A DNA stretch of 64,000 nt. Origin: Bacteroidota bacterium. GTDB lineage: Bacteria > Bacteroidota > Bacteroidia > AKYH767-A > OLB10. Positions 53,344-63,896 of this stretch are shown here, piece by piece. The stretch lies in the NCBI GenBank assembly GCA_016713925.1, contig JADJOH010000007.1, forward strand, positions 359,501-423,500, written 5' to 3'. A program made the position numbers and the translations under genes. The notes under the pieces were generated by a model. The model did no database searches. It was not told the DNA's origin and saw only the letters and a list, made by a program, of their open reading frames with translations. Numbering within the stretch: position 1 is the first letter of the stretch; the number at the start of each line of letters is the position of its first letter.

Positions 53344-54051
53344 TCAGAAGTTCGGCTTGAGTAAATACTTCGAATAGAAACTGTCTATCACATTTACAGC
53401 TTCCTCAGCAGAATCAACGAGTGTAAACAATTTGAGATCATCAGGATTGACGTATTTCTCTGTCACCAACACCTCTTTGATCCATTCAATTAAACCGCTC
53501 CAGTAGTCTTTTCCTACCATGACAATCGGGAATTTTCCGATTTTTCTGGTTTGTATCAACGTGAGTGATTCAAAAAGTTCATCCATCGTCCCAAAACCTC
53601 CGGGAAGAACAATGAAGCCTTGGGCATATTTGATGAACATCAGTTTCCTGACAAAAAAGTAATCGAACGTAATGCTTTTGTCTGTATCAATAAAAGGGTT
53701 AGGGGACTGCTCAAAGGGAAGTTTAATATTTAAACCGACGGATTTACCTTTTGCCTTTTGAGCACCTTTGTTTGCTGCTTCCATGATACCGGGACCGCCA
53801 CCAGTAATGATACCATATCCCTCAACAGTTAACTTATAGGCAATTTCTTCCGCCAGTAAATAGTATTTTGTGTCGGCTTCAGTTCGTGCAGATCCGAAAA
53901 TGGAAACGCAAGGACCAATTCTACTCATCTTTTCAAAACCCTCAACAAATTCGGCCATGATTTTAAATATCTGCCAGGTGTCTTGTGCTTTTATCTCCTG
54001 CCAATCTTTGTCAGTAAATGCTCTTCTGATTTTTGCTTCGTCTGTATTCAT
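53344..54051 (-). CDS. LOG-family nucleotide 5'-monophosphate phosphoribohydrolase
   Basis: A 235-residue protein of the TIGR00730/LOG family, once named lysine decarboxylase-like. It has a Rossmann-type fold with the family motif pair GGGPGIMEAANKGA and PGGFGTMDELFE. Members hydrolyse cytokinin riboside monophosphates or nucleoside monophosphates to base and ribose phosphate; in most bacteria the true substrate is uncertain. An N-terminal extension of about 40 residues precedes the core, as in many Bacteroidota copies. It follows uvrA on the same strand after 28 bp, so it is probably in the uvrA operon. Confidence 0.9.
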   Translation of the reverse strand: MNTDEAKIRRAFTDKDWQEIKAQDTWQIFKIMAEFVEGFEKMSRIGPCVSIFGSARTEADTKYYLLAEEIAYKLTVEGYGIITGGGPGIMEAANKGAQKAKGKSVGLNIKLPFEQSPNPFIDTDKSITFDYFFVRKLMFIKYAQGFIVLPGGFGTMDELFESLTLIQTRKIGKFPIVMVGKDYWSGLIEWIKEVLVTEKYVNPDDLKLFTLVDSAEEAVNVIDSFYSKYLLKPNF

Positions 54052-54079
54052 ACTACTTAGGTAATTCGTTTATTTTACG

Positions 54080-55696
54080 CTATACTTTAACTAAAGTTCT
54101 ATTGGATTGGATTTCTTTTTTAAGATACTGGGCTGTAACAGAAGATTTGTTTTTTATAATTTCTTCAGGTGTGCCTGTGCATAGTATGTTGCCTCCCCGT
54201 GAGCCTCCTTCAGGTCCGAGATCAATAACATGATCTGCCATCCGGATAACGTCCATATTGTGTTCAATTACTAAAACAGTATTTCCTTTATCAACCAATT
54301 TGTTTAATACTTCCAGTAGAATTCTTACATCTTCAAAATGCAAGCCGGTAGTGGGCTCATCAAAAATGTAAAATGTATTGCCCGTATCTCTTTTAGAAAG
54401 TTCTGCAGCCAGTTTTACACGCTGAGCTTCTCCTCCGGATAAAGTAGTGCTTTGTTGACCAAGTGTAAGATATCCCAACCCTACATCTTTTAAGGTGCGG
54501 ATTTTATGTAATATCCCGGGCATGTTTTCAAAAAAATCTACAGCATGTTCAATGCTCATATTTAATACGTCATTGATTGATTTACCCCGATAACGAACAT
54601 CCAGTATTTCCCTGTTGTATCGCTTCCCATTGCAACTTTCACATATGACATAAACATCCGGTAGAAAATTCATTTCAATGGTCCTCATTCCTGCTCCCTG
54701 GCATGTTTCACAACGACCACCTTTTACATTAAACGAAAACCATCCCGGAGGATAGCCTCTAACTTTTGCTTCATTCAATTGAGCATAAAGATTTCGAATG
54801 TCACTGAAAACACCGGAGTAGGTGGCAGGGTTTGATCTGGGCGTTCTTCCAATGGGACTTTGATCTATTTCAATGACCTTGTCAATATGTTCTAAGCCTT
54901 TCACTGACTTATAGTTTAATGGCTTGGTAAGAGATCTGTAAAAATGCTGATTAAGGATGGGGTAGAGTGTTTCGTTAATTAAAGTAGATTTACCACTTCC
55001 TGAGACACCACTTACACAAATGAACATGCCTAATGGAAAATCGACACTAACATTTTTCAAATTGTTTCCTTTAGCACCGTTTAATACCAGTGTTTTTCCG
55101 TTACCTTTTCTTCTTTTCCCATGAGTAATATGCATCTTTCCGGATAAGTATTGGCCGGTAAGTGAATCCGATTCAATGAGCTGATCGGCATCACCACTCG
55201 CTACAATCCTTCCACCATGAATTCCGGCACCCGGGCCAAGGTCTATGATATGGTCTGCTGCCAGTATTGTTTCCTTATCGTGCTCCACCACAATAACCGA
55301 ATTACCAAGATCACGTAAATCTTTAAGGGATTGAATCAGTCGTGTGTTATCGCGTTGATGCAATCCGATACTGGGTTCATCTAAAATATACATTACCCCA
55401 ACAAGTTGTGATCCAATTTGAGTGGCGAGACGTATGCGTTGTGATTCTCCACCTGAAAGTGACTTGGAACTTCGATTAAGAGTAAGGTAGTCGAGGCCGA
55501 CGTCTAAAAGAAATTTTATTCTCTTGGAAATTTCTTTTAAAATTTCTTTAGCTATGGTTAATTGTTTTTTGGATAGTTTTTTATCAATGGATAAACTCCA
55601 TTCATAAAGAAGAAGTATATCCATTTCGGCGAGTTCGGCAATATTCTTTCCGTCTATTTTAAAGTGAAGCGCTTCTTTTTTTAAGTCGGGAACCAT
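54080..55696 (-). CDS. uvrA: UvrA, C-terminal part (frameshifted gene)
   Basis: The 3' part of uvrA, about 525 residues from the shift. It covers the rest of the first signature region ([29 protein letters not shown]) and the second ATPase half ([12 protein letters not shown], zinc finger CETCQGAG...[39 protein letters not shown]). UvrA recognises bulky DNA damage and loads UvrB in nucleotide excision repair. The frame connects to the part at 55659-56936 through the T7 run at 55676-55682; with six A residues on the coding strand the join reads [11 protein letters not shown], the conserved UvrA text. Confidence 0.92.
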   Translation of the reverse strand: MVPDLKKEALHFKIDGKNIAELAEMDILLLYEWSLSIDKKLSKKQLTIAKEILKEISKRIKFLLDVGLDYLTLNRSSKSLSGGESQRIRLATQIGSQLVGVMYILDEPSIGLHQRDNTRLIQSLKDLRDLGNSVIVVEHDKETILAADHIIDLGPGAGIHGGRIVASGDADQLIESDSLTGQYLSGKMHITHGKRRKGNGKTLVLNGAKGNNLKNVSVDFPLGMFICVSGVSGSGKSTLINETLYPILNQHFYRSLTKPLNYKSVKGLEHIDKVIEIDQSPIGRTPRSNPATYSGVFSDIRNLYAQLNEAKVRGYPPGWFSFNVKGGRCETCQGAGMRTIEMNFLPDVYVICESCNGKRYNREILDVRYRGKSINDVLNMSIEHAVDFFENMPGILHKIRTLKDVGLGYLTLGQQSTTLSGGEAQRVKLAAELSKRDTGNTFYIFDEPTTGLHFEDVRILLEVLNKLVDKGNTVLVIEHNMDVIRMADHVIDLGPEGGSRGGNILCTGTPEEIIKNKSSVTAQYLKKEIQSNRTLVKV

Positions 55697-56936
55697 TGCA
55701 ATCAGAACAGGGGATGTAAGCCATAAATCCCTGTGCCCATTTTTTGAGTTTTCCCGATGAATTCGATTCGTTTAGCTGTGCGGAGATAAAACTTGCTATT
55801 CCCTCGAAGCTCATCGTGTAGCTGTTTACTGAGCCGGGTGTAAAATCTTTTTCAACGGTGAAAATTTCGTTGGAGCCATAGAGTATAACATTCAATGCTT
55901 CCTCTGAAATATCTTTTATCGGCGTCGCCATGGTGAAATCGAAGCGCTTGCCGATAGATTGAATCTGTTGATATATCCTGGAGTCTTTATATTCTCCCAG
56001 CGGAGTTATTCCTCCTTGTTTAATAGTTTTTGAAAAATCGGGGATCACAGTATTAATATCGATTTCCGGAATAGTGCCCATGCCATTGCATTTCGTACAA
56101 GCACCATAGGGGGAGTTAAATGAAAATGTATTCGGTGCCGGTTCATCATAAGAAATACCGGAAGTGGGACACATGAGATGCTGACTTAAATGACGGACTT
56201 TCTTGTCTTTTTCATTTAAAACCATCATGGTTCCTTTACCTTGTTTTAATGCGGTTTTAATGCTTTCATAAATTCGGAAGGAAGCGTCCTCATTGATATG
56301 TAATTTGTCAATGACAATTTCAATATCATGCGTTTTGTATCTATCGGCCTGTAAACCTCTCTTGATTTCAGTCAACTCGCCGTCTATTCTTACTCTAACA
56401 AATCCTTGTTGTGCAATCTGCTGGAAAAGTTCCCTGTAATGACCTTTTCTCCCTTTTACAACAGGTGCAAGTAATAAAATATTTTGATCGTCATATTGAT
56501 TCATGACCACTTCACGAATTTGCTCATCTGACATACGGATCATTTTTTCTCCGGTGAGGTAGGAGTAAGCATCCGCCGTTCGTGCAAATAGTAATCGAAG
56601 GAAATCATAAATTTCCGTCACTGTTCCAACAGTTGATCGGGGATTTGTATTGGTGGTTTTTTGCTCGATGGAGATGACCGGACTTAAGCCCTTTATTTTA
56701 TCCACATCCGGCCTTTCCATGTTTCCAAGAAACTGACGAGCGTAGGCCGAAAATGTTTCCATGTATCGCCGCTGACCTTCTGCATAAATGGTGTCAAATG
56801 CCAAAGAGCTTTTTCCGCTGCCACTTAGGCCGGTAAGGACAACCAATTTATTTCTCGGAAAGGTGACATCTATATTTTGCAGGTTATGAACTCTTGCTCC
56901 ATATACCTCAACCCATTCTTCTTCTGATAACTTCAT
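55659..56936 (-). CDS. uvrA: UvrA, N-terminal part (frameshifted gene)
   Basis: The 5' part of uvrA, 425 residues: [27 protein letters not shown] with Walker [15 protein letters not shown], the [24 protein letters not shown] block, the UvrB-binding and insertion regions, and the first zinc finger (CPTSG...CTKCNG). It ends in [16 protein letters not shown] because the A7 run (T7 on the plus strand at 55676-55682) has one base too many. The gene is essential for nucleotide excision repair and is otherwise fully conserved, so an intact 54080-56936 gene of about 945 residues is the likely truth. Confidence 0.92.
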   Translation of the reverse strand: MKLSEEEWVEVYGARVHNLQNIDVTFPRNKLVVLTGLSGSGKSSLAFDTIYAEGQRRYMETFSAYARQFLGNMERPDVDKIKGLSPVISIEQKTTNTNPRSTVGTVTEIYDFLRLLFARTADAYSYLTGEKMIRMSDEQIREVVMNQYDDQNILLLAPVVKGRKGHYRELFQQIAQQGFVRVRIDGELTEIKRGLQADRYKTHDIEIVIDKLHINEDASFRIYESIKTALKQGKGTMMVLNEKDKKVRHLSQHLMCPTSGISYDEPAPNTFSFNSPYGACTKCNGMGTIPEIDINTVIPDFSKTIKQGGITPLGEYKDSRIYQQIQSIGKRFDFTMATPIKDISEEALNVILYGSNEIFTVEKDFTPGSVNSYTMSFEGIASFISAQLNESNSSGKLKKWAQGFMAYIPCSDCNGSRLKKRSASL

Positions 56937-56965
56937 AAGGAAACCTTACACTTATAATTGAACTG

Positions 56966-56973
56966 CAAAGGTA
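56966..56973 (-). promoter_or_regulatory. -7 promoter element for uvrA
   Basis: TACCTTTG on the minus strand, followed by CA, fits TAnnTTTG and lies about 30 bp upstream of the ATG at 56936. No SOS-box-like sequence was recognised nearby. Confidence 0.45.
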
Positions 56974-57124
56974 GAATATGATTCCTTGAATTTGTAAACT
57001 TTTGTTTAACAATCTGTTGGCTAAGTGACTCTGATTTAATCATATATATATCCGGTGGATCTTACAGTTGAAATGTTTGCTGATTATTTGATAAGTATTT
57101 AAACGCCAATACTTAAATTATGGT

Positions 57125-60100
57125 ATGCCAGGGAACTTAATACTTCTGAAGTCGTATGAATGCCATATGATTTCTGATAAGGTTCTGTTTCTTAGGCATA
57201 ACACTCTCATCGGCAAGGCATCCCGCTTATTGCTGATGATGATAATTGTATTTGTCTCAAAGGTGCATGCGCAGAATCCTGTAGCTTCCTTTTCGGTGCC
57301 ATCTTCACAAGGCTGTGTACCTTTTAATGTGCAGTTTAACAACACCTCAATCAATGCTGTTTCCTATCAATGGAGTTTTGGAAATGGCAATACCTCTACA
57401 TTGGCAAATCCGAGTAATGTATTTACAATTGCCGGAACATATACTGTAACATTGACGGCATTTAGTTCAAATGGCAGCTCCAATTCATACTCAAGTCAGA
57501 TTATTGTTCAGCCAAAACCTGCGGCGAACTTTTCTGTGGATATCAATTCAGGATGTCAGAATAGTCAGATTTTCACTTTTACGAATTTATCTACAAACTT
57601 TGATTCTTGTAACTGGGATTTTGGTGATGGAACAACAAGTAATCAGTGGAATCCAACACATATTTATAATTTATCGGGAACATTTAATGTAACACTCGTA
57701 GTTTATAACAAGGTTTTAGGTTGCAGTGACCTATTGGTGAAAGGATCATTTATCACAATTCTGCCGGCTCCGTCTGCAATGATAAGTGTAAATGATACTT
57801 CAACATGTGATAACAATTTTAATTTTCAATTCACGGCATTAATGAATAATGCAGTAAGCTGGAATTGGGATTTTGATGATGGTAGTTTTTCATCGGCTAT
57901 GAATCCAATGCATGTTTTCACTGATACAGGTTATTTTAATGTTTCACTTATTCTTACCAGTTCCAACGGTTGTGTGGATAAGGTGTATGCTCCAACTCCT
58001 GTTCATATAAAATGGAATCCACTCCCTGTTGCAAATATTAGTCAGGATACAGGCTGTATGCCTCTTAATCTTTCTTTGAATACTACCTACTACTCAAATA
58101 CACTGTATAGCTGGAATCTGGGCAATGGAATAACAAAAACAGGCTCCACCGTCTATTATAACTACCCGGATAGTGGAATTTTTCCGGTTACATTAACTGC
58201 AACTTATTCCAATGGTTGTCAGCGACAGGTGAATGCAGGTCCTGTAGTTGTTCATCCAAGACCGGTTTTCGTTTTTTGGATGACTAACCATACCGGCTGT
58301 GCACCATTGAATGTACAATGTGTGAATCAACCCGCTGGAAATTACACCTGGTTATGGGATTTTGGTGATGGTACCACTTCTACTCAGCAGGTTCCGTCTC
58401 ATGTATATACAGCGCAAGGAGTTTATAGTGTCAACTTAACAGGGACAAGTGTCAACGGATGTACTTATTCCTATACACAGAGTTTGAAAATTAATGTGTT
58501 TTCTCCCAATGCAGCTTTTTCTACAGATGTTTCATCAGGTTGTCCTCCTTTATCCGTTAATTTCAGTAATAATTCTACTATGGCTTCCGGTTATCAATGG
58601 GACTTTGGAGATGGGACAACATCGACTCAGATTCATCCAACCCATGTGTATACCTCGCCGGGAACATACACTGTTAAATTGATAGCATCTGACGCGGGAG
58701 GTTGTAAGGACACCTTAATCGTGGTGAATAAAATTACTGTTTCGGCAGCCACCGTTAATTATCAAACACCACCTGATATAAACGGATGTGCTCCATACCC
58801 TGTGAATTTTTCTGATGCTTCAGGTGCTGCCTCATTTTTGTGGGATTTTGGTGATGGGACAACATCGACATCTGCAAATCCGTATCATGTATATACTGCA
58901 CCGGGAATTTATGTGGTTTCCTTAACAACATGGATGCCTAATGGAGGGTGCGAACAACATATTTCAAATTTTCAAACTTTTAGAATCGACGGTGCTGAAC
59001 CAGGTTTTACTTATACCATTTCGCCATGTCCTCCCTATGAAGTTATATTTACGGATACATCATTAAATGCAGCAGGCTGGCAATGGAGTTTTGGAGATGG
59101 AGGAAGCTCAACTTTACAAAATCCATCGCATTTTTATCCCGGTCCGGGTTCTTATAATGTAACTCTTGTTGTAACTACACCCTTAGGATGTACTACAACA
59201 TTACAGGCAAACAATAGTGTAGTCATTACAGGATTGGGGGCAAGTGCCTCAGCAATTTGTACAGATACAGTTCTTCCATTAGATGTACAGTTTTATGCAA
59301 ATGCTACAGGTGCTACTTGGTGGATCTGGAGCTTTGGAGATGGCGACTCTGCTTTCGTAAGTGATCCACTTCATACTTATACTACCGCAGGACCATTTAC
59401 AATTTCACTAACTATTGGAAATGATAGTTGTGTATATACTTATACTTATCCCCCAATAAAATTTGGTAGTTCGCAAGGTACAAGCGGTGGATTAGGCGGT
59501 GGGGTACTTCCACCTCCTCCGCGCGTTTATCATTGCGCTCCCTATACGGTATCTTTTTCGAATCCGGATATTACCGCCCTGGCCTGGTTATGGGATTTTG
59601 GGGATGGTCAAACATCAAATTTATCTTCACCTGAGCATATTTATTCGGATAGTGGAGCTTTTGTGCCGGTATTGTATTTAACAAATGTATTTGGAGTTGT
59701 TGATACTTTTATTTTTAGTGACACCTTTTACGTTGTAAAGCCGGTTTCAGATTTTAATATTGTTTCTACAAATTTATGTGCAGGCGTATTAGTGGATGTC
59801 AGTACAAATACACCCGGATTAAATTATCTCTGGAATTTCGGAAATGGTGTTACTAATACAACCGCGACAGCATCTTATACCTATCCGAATTTGAACGGTA
59901 GTTATATGATAAGTTTAAATATAACGGATACTTTTAATTGTGAATCATTTGTTGCGAAATCATTTTCTGTAAATGCTACCAGCCCCCTTTCATCTAATGT
60001 GAGAAGAGGGTGTGCGAATGATTCTATCGCTTTTAATGCAGGTAATATTAATTACGATCAATATTTATGGGATTTTGGTGATGGAAATGTTTCCAATTTA

Positions 60101-62977
60101 AAGAACCCTCTCCACGCGTATAGCGATAGTGGTATCTATGTTGTTAGCGTACAGGTTACAGATATTAATGGATGTGTTCAGAATTTTCCACTGTCTTATG
60201 CCGTGGAGATTTTTAATCCGAAAGCGGATTTTACATATACAACCCCACTCTCAAATTGCGAAACAGGAACAGTAGTTGGACTTTTATCAAATTTGTCAAC
60301 AGGAAGCACTTCCTGGTTATGGCAGTTCGGCGACAATACTACCTCTAGTTTGTTTGATCCTTTGGTTCATAATTTTTATTTACCGGGCTTCCAGGGATAC
60401 TATGGGATTACTTTAATCGCCAGTAAGAATATTTGTAGTGACACTATGACCATTGTGAATGCTGTTTATGGTGCTTCACTGGTGGCAGATTTTAATTATA
60501 CATCCGGTGTGAATTGTGTTCCGGCAATTGTGGAATTTACGGATGTGAGTATTGATGCAGTAAGTTGGTTCTGGGATTTTGGTGATGGCGATACTTCTTC
60601 ACTCCAACATCCGGTACATGTCTATAATACGAACCCTGCTGATTCAATTACCTTGACAGTTCGGGATATGTATGGCTGTGTCAAGACGAAATCACTTCCT
60701 TCTCCTCAGTTGACGGCTGCAGCTTTTTCTATTTCCGGAGATGGTGGATGCGCCCCATTCAATGTGACTTTTAGTGACTCCAGTAGTAATGCCGTGAGTT
60801 GGAGTTGGCAGTTTGGTGATGGTGCTGTTTCGAATGTACAACAACCAACCAATTCCTATGCAAGTGACGGTTATTATGATGTTACTTTAATTGTTACGTC
60901 TGCATCAGGGTGCAAGGATACACTGGTCGTAGACTCGATGATCGAAGTGAATACTCCTGTTGCAAATTTTTCGGTCGATACTTTGGAAGGATGCTCTCCA
61001 TTGTTTGTTAATTTTACTGATCTAAGTTTAAATGCCGTGGCATGGAATTGGAATTTCGGAAATGGAAGTTATTCAGCGAATCAAAATCCTTCTTTAATTT
61101 ATACAAATCCGGGTTATTATGATGTGCAATTGATTTCAGAAAATAAGTTTGGTTGCTTAGATAGTATATTAATAGATAGTCTGGTGTTGGTGAGAGGTGC
61201 TGTCCCATTATTTACTGTTTCATCTGTTTCAGGCTGTGCTCCACATGCAATAAGTTTTGCCAATGTATCACAAAATAGTGTAGCCTATGAATGGCATTTT
61301 GGCGATGGTACAGAGGATACAAGCAGTAATCCTGTGCATGTCTTTACTGAACCCGGTACCTATACGGTTTCTTTATATGCATTTGATTCCTCCGGGTGTT
61401 CTACAATTTACACTTACCCTCAAATTATAACTGTAAGTTTAAGTCCTGTGCTATCTTATTCAGTCGATAATATCGTGGGTTGTACACCACATACCATTCA
61501 AATTACGGATACATCCACTGTTGCCGATAGTCTTGTTTGGTGGATGGGAGATGGAACGGTTATTACAGGAAATAATCCAACACATACTTATACCCAGCCG
61601 GGAAATTATAGTATTACCCTGATCGCATTTAATGCAGAAGGATGTTCTGATACACTTGTATATGCTGATACTATCATTGTCAATATTCAACCGATAGCAG
61701 ATTTTTCGGCTGATATACTCGAAGGCTGCAGTCCGGTTGAAATTACTTTTACGAATAACTCTTCCGGATTATCGAATCCTGTTTATGAATGGGATTTTGG
61801 TAATGGAGATGTCTCGATGCTTTCTGATCCTTCATATACCTATACGAACCAAGGTGTGTATACAGTGTCCTTGATTGTTACAAATGATCAGGGGTGTTCT
61901 GATACTTTGGTTAAAACAGACTATATTGATGTTTATGATCAAAACCCGCCTCCTGTATCCGACATCTATCGTGTAACGGTGAATTCACCGGATGAAGTCT
62001 TTATGGAATGGCAAAAGACAATGGTGAATGATCTTGACTATTATGTCGTTTATCGAAGAAATGCGATGACCATGGTATATGATAGTATAGGGCAGGTGTT
62101 TCAATCCAATACCGGTGTGAATAACAATATACCGTTTTTCGAAGATTCCGGCTTGAATACGAATACATCAACATATGCTTATAAAGTACAGGCAGTAGAT
62201 AAATGTGGACTTCGTGTTGATTTCTCTGCTCTTCGCGCGCATGAAACTATTTTACTAAATGCAGTGGGTGCTCATCAGCAGGTAGCTCTTACCTGGAATC
62301 CTTATGGAGGATGTTCAGTTACCGGGTATGAAATTTATAGAGAAGATAATGGCAATGGGGTTTTTCAATTGATAGCGATTGTGGATAGTTTAGTTCATAA
62401 TTTTGTGGATACTACCGCCGGTTGTCCGGTTCCATATGCCTACAAAGTAGTGGGATTGAATATTTGTGGTGACCCATTGTATCAATCATCAAGTAATTCA
62501 TCTACGGCAACCCCTACCAGCGATGTGGATGATCAATTTGTAGATATTGTACGTTCCACCGTTGTGGATGATGAATTTGTTTTAACAGAGGGGGGAGAGC
62601 CGTCTATATTGCCTTCATTGGTGGATAGATTTGATGTTTACAGATCAACCGATGCAGTTAATTACCAACTTATAGCCTCTGTGCCGGGAACTGCTCATGA
62701 ATATTCTGATTTTGATGTTTCAGTCGATCAACAGGATTATTATTATAAAATTATTGTACAAAATATTTGCAATGTCGAAGCAAAAGAAGGTTTCATCGGA
62801 TCCTCTATTTTATTGCAGCGCTTAGAGATGGGGGCAGATTATATTTTAAAATGGACCAAGTATCAACAATGGAATTCCGGAGTGGAAACGTATGTCATTG
62901 AAAAACTGAATGGGAATGGTGTTTGGGAAGAAATTGAAAGACTACCGGGCACTGTCACTGAATGGGAAGAGAAGTGA
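57125..62977 (+). CDS. Giant PKD-repeat surface protein, C-terminus missing
   Basis: A 1950-residue exported protein. The signal peptide ends near VSKVHAQ; the ATG at 57167 is an alternative start. Nineteen PKD domains of about 80 residues follow, each marked by a WDFGDG-type motif and mostly by a TCxP/GCxP Cys and an NPxHxY strand; three are variant (SWNLGNG, LWQFGDN, WWMGDG). A Gly/Pro linker (GGLGGGVLPPPP) lies near residue 790. Residues about 1620-1950 are fibronectin-III-like. Such proteins normally end in a T9SS sorting domain. Here the protein stops inside a fibronectin repeat (GTVTEWEEK) and overlaps the convergent YihY gene by 23 bp, so the sorting domain is lost. Confidence 0.9.
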   Translation: MPGNLILLKSYECHMISDKVLFLRHNTLIGKASRLLLMMIIVFVSKVHAQNPVASFSVPSSQGCVPFNVQFNNTSINAVSYQWSFGNGNTSTLANPSNVFTIAGTYTVTLTAFSSNGSSNSYSSQIIVQPKPAANFSVDINSGCQNSQIFTFTNLSTNFDSCNWDFGDGTTSNQWNPTHIYNLSGTFNVTLVVYNKVLGCSDLLVKGSFITILPAPSAMISVNDTSTCDNNFNFQFTALMNNAVSWNWDFDDGSFSSAMNPMHVFTDTGYFNVSLILTSSNGCVDKVYAPTPVHIKWNPLPVANISQDTGCMPLNLSLNTTYYSNTLYSWNLGNGITKTGSTVYYNYPDSGIFPVTLTATYSNGCQRQVNAGPVVVHPRPVFVFWMTNHTGCAPLNVQCVNQPAGNYTWLWDFGDGTTSTQQVPSHVYTAQGVYSVNLTGTSVNGCTYSYTQSLKINVFSPNAAFSTDVSSGCPPLSVNFSNNSTMASGYQWDFGDGTTSTQIHPTHVYTSPGTYTVKLIASDAGGCKDTLIVVNKITVSAATVNYQTPPDINGCAPYPVNFSDASGAASFLWDFGDGTTSTSANPYHVYTAPGIYVVSLTTWMPNGGCEQHISNFQTFRIDGAEPGFTYTISPCPPYEVIFTDTSLNAAGWQWSFGDGGSSTLQNPSHFYPGPGSYNVTLVVTTPLGCTTTLQANNSVVITGLGASASAICTDTVLPLDVQFYANATGATWWIWSFGDGDSAFVSDPLHTYTTAGPFTISLTIGNDSCVYTYTYPPIKFGSSQGTSGGLGGGVLPPPPRVYHCAPYTVSFSNPDITALAWLWDFGDGQTSNLSSPEHIYSDSGAFVPVLYLTNVFGVVDTFIFSDTFYVVKPVSDFNIVSTNLCAGVLVDVSTNTPGLNYLWNFGNGVTNTTATASYTYPNLNGSYMISLNITDTFNCESFVAKSFSVNATSPLSSNVRRGCANDSIAFNAGNINYDQYLWDFGDGNVSNLKNPLHAYSDSGIYVVSVQVTDINGCVQNFPLSYAVEIFNPKADFTYTTPLSNCETGTVVGLLSNLSTGSTSWLWQFGDNTTSSLFDPLVHNFYLPGFQGYYGITLIASKNICSDTMTIVNAVYGASLVADFNYTSGVNCVPAIVEFTDVSIDAVSWFWDFGDGDTSSLQHPVHVYNTNPADSITLTVRDMYGCVKTKSLPSPQLTAAAFSISGDGGCAPFNVTFSDSSSNAVSWSWQFGDGAVSNVQQPTNSYASDGYYDVTLIVTSASGCKDTLVVDSMIEVNTPVANFSVDTLEGCSPLFVNFTDLSLNAVAWNWNFGNGSYSANQNPSLIYTNPGYYDVQLISENKFGCLDSILIDSLVLVRGAVPLFTVSSVSGCAPHAISFANVSQNSVAYEWHFGDGTEDTSSNPVHVFTEPGTYTVSLYAFDSSGCSTIYTYPQIITVSLSPVLSYSVDNIVGCTPHTIQITDTSTVADSLVWWMGDGTVITGNNPTHTYTQPGNYSITLIAFNAEGCSDTLVYADTIIVNIQPIADFSADILEGCSPVEITFTNNSSGLSNPVYEWDFGNGDVSMLSDPSYTYTNQGVYTVSLIVTNDQGCSDTLVKTDYIDVYDQNPPPVSDIYRVTVNSPDEVFMEWQKTMVNDLDYYVVYRRNAMTMVYDSIGQVFQSNTGVNNNIPFFEDSGLNTNTSTYAYKVQAVDKCGLRVDFSALRAHETILLNAVGAHQQVALTWNPYGGCSVTGYEIYREDNGNGVFQLIAIVDSLVHNFVDTTAGCPVPYAYKVVGLNICGDPLYQSSSNSSTATPTSDVDDQFVDIVRSTVVDDEFVLTEGGEPSILPSLVDRFDVYRSTDAVNYQLIASVPGTAHEYSDFDVSVDQQDYYYKIIVQNICNVEAKEGFIGSSILLQRLEMGADYILKWTKYQQWNSGVETYVIEKLNGNGVWEEIERLPGTVTEWEEK

Positions 62978-63896
62978 TTTTTCTGGCTTTTCGGATCGAG
63001 ACATTTAATTCATATCCGACCAGTAACACAAACGAGTTGATGTACAACCAAACTAAGATTACGATTAAGGTCCCTATTGATCCATATACCTTATTGTATT
63101 GTCCAAAGTTGGTGATAAAATAATTAAATCCAAGTGAGGTCAAGACTATTAGTAAAGTGGCTAAGGATGATCCGGCTGAAATAAATTTTAATTTATCATG
63201 TTTGGAAGGTCCATAATAGTAGAGAAGAGATATTGCTGAAAAACACAGCGCCAGTAGAATAATCCATTTTCCAAGGGAAAGCAATACCAGTTGCATGAAA
63301 TTTGCCAATATTTGCTTTTCTTCCAGGTAGTAGTATACAAACTCTGTTGTTACTATAAGTCCCACTGCCAGAAAGACTAATAATGCAAGAGTAATGGTTA
63401 ATCCAATTGCCATCATTCGAAATTTCCATGCAGACCGTTGTTCTTTTCCATGATAACTTTTGTTGAACCATGTCATCAAAGCCATAATACCATCTGCAGA
63501 AATAAATAATGCAAATAAAAAACCAAATGAAAGCAAGCCTCCGCGTTGATGAAGAATGATATCTTCTATTGTCTCTCTTGCACTATCGAATGTGTTTGCC
63601 GGTAAGAAATCTTTGATAAGTGATAACAACCTTTCTGGAAATGATTCGATTGGTATATAGGGTATCAGAGTAAAGATGAAAATGATAGTAGGGAATAGGG
63701 CAAGAAAAAAACTGAATGCCAGTGATCGTGCTCTTGTTTGCAATTCCCCTTCATTCAAACGGGTGAAAAAGAATTCTCCAACATCATAAAGAGGCAAGCC
63801 TTCAAATCCGGGAAGACGCAAGTGTTTTGAAATAACTAAAAGGGGTTTTACCGGCCAGTTGTTGAGGATAAACCGTATAATTTTACTATCACTCAT
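62955..63896 (-). CDS. YihY/BrkB-family inner-membrane protein
   Basis: A 313-residue membrane protein with about six hydrophobic segments and the family pattern: RSLAFSFFLALFPTIIF near residue 60, a second GLLSFGFLFALFISADG stretch, and the C-terminal VYGSIGTLIVILVWLYINSFVLLVGYELN. Once called RNase BN, the family has no proven enzymatic role; transport or cell-envelope functions have been suggested. Its ATG overlaps the nadC stop (ATGA at 63893-63896), so it is translationally coupled to nadC. Its 3' end overlaps the giant PKD gene. Confidence 0.92.
   Translation of the reverse strand: MSDSKIIRFILNNWPVKPLLVISKHLRLPGFEGLPLYDVGEFFFTRLNEGELQTRARSLAFSFFLALFPTIIFIFTLIPYIPIESFPERLLSLIKDFLPANTFDSARETIEDIILHQRGGLLSFGFLFALFISADGIMALMTWFNKSYHGKEQRSAWKFRMMAIGLTITLALLVFLAVGLIVTTEFVYYYLEEKQILANFMQLVLLSLGKWIILLALCFSAISLLYYYGPSKHDKLKFISAGSSLATLLIVLTSLGFNYFITNFGQYNKVYGSIGTLIVILVWLYINSFVLLVGYELNVSIRKARKITSLPIQ

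Noticed and set aside
57125..62977. Hidden T9SS sorting domain after the PKD protein stop, by frameshift
   Set aside because: All frames after 62977 are antisense to the well-conserved YihY gene, and none shows sorting-domain motifs.
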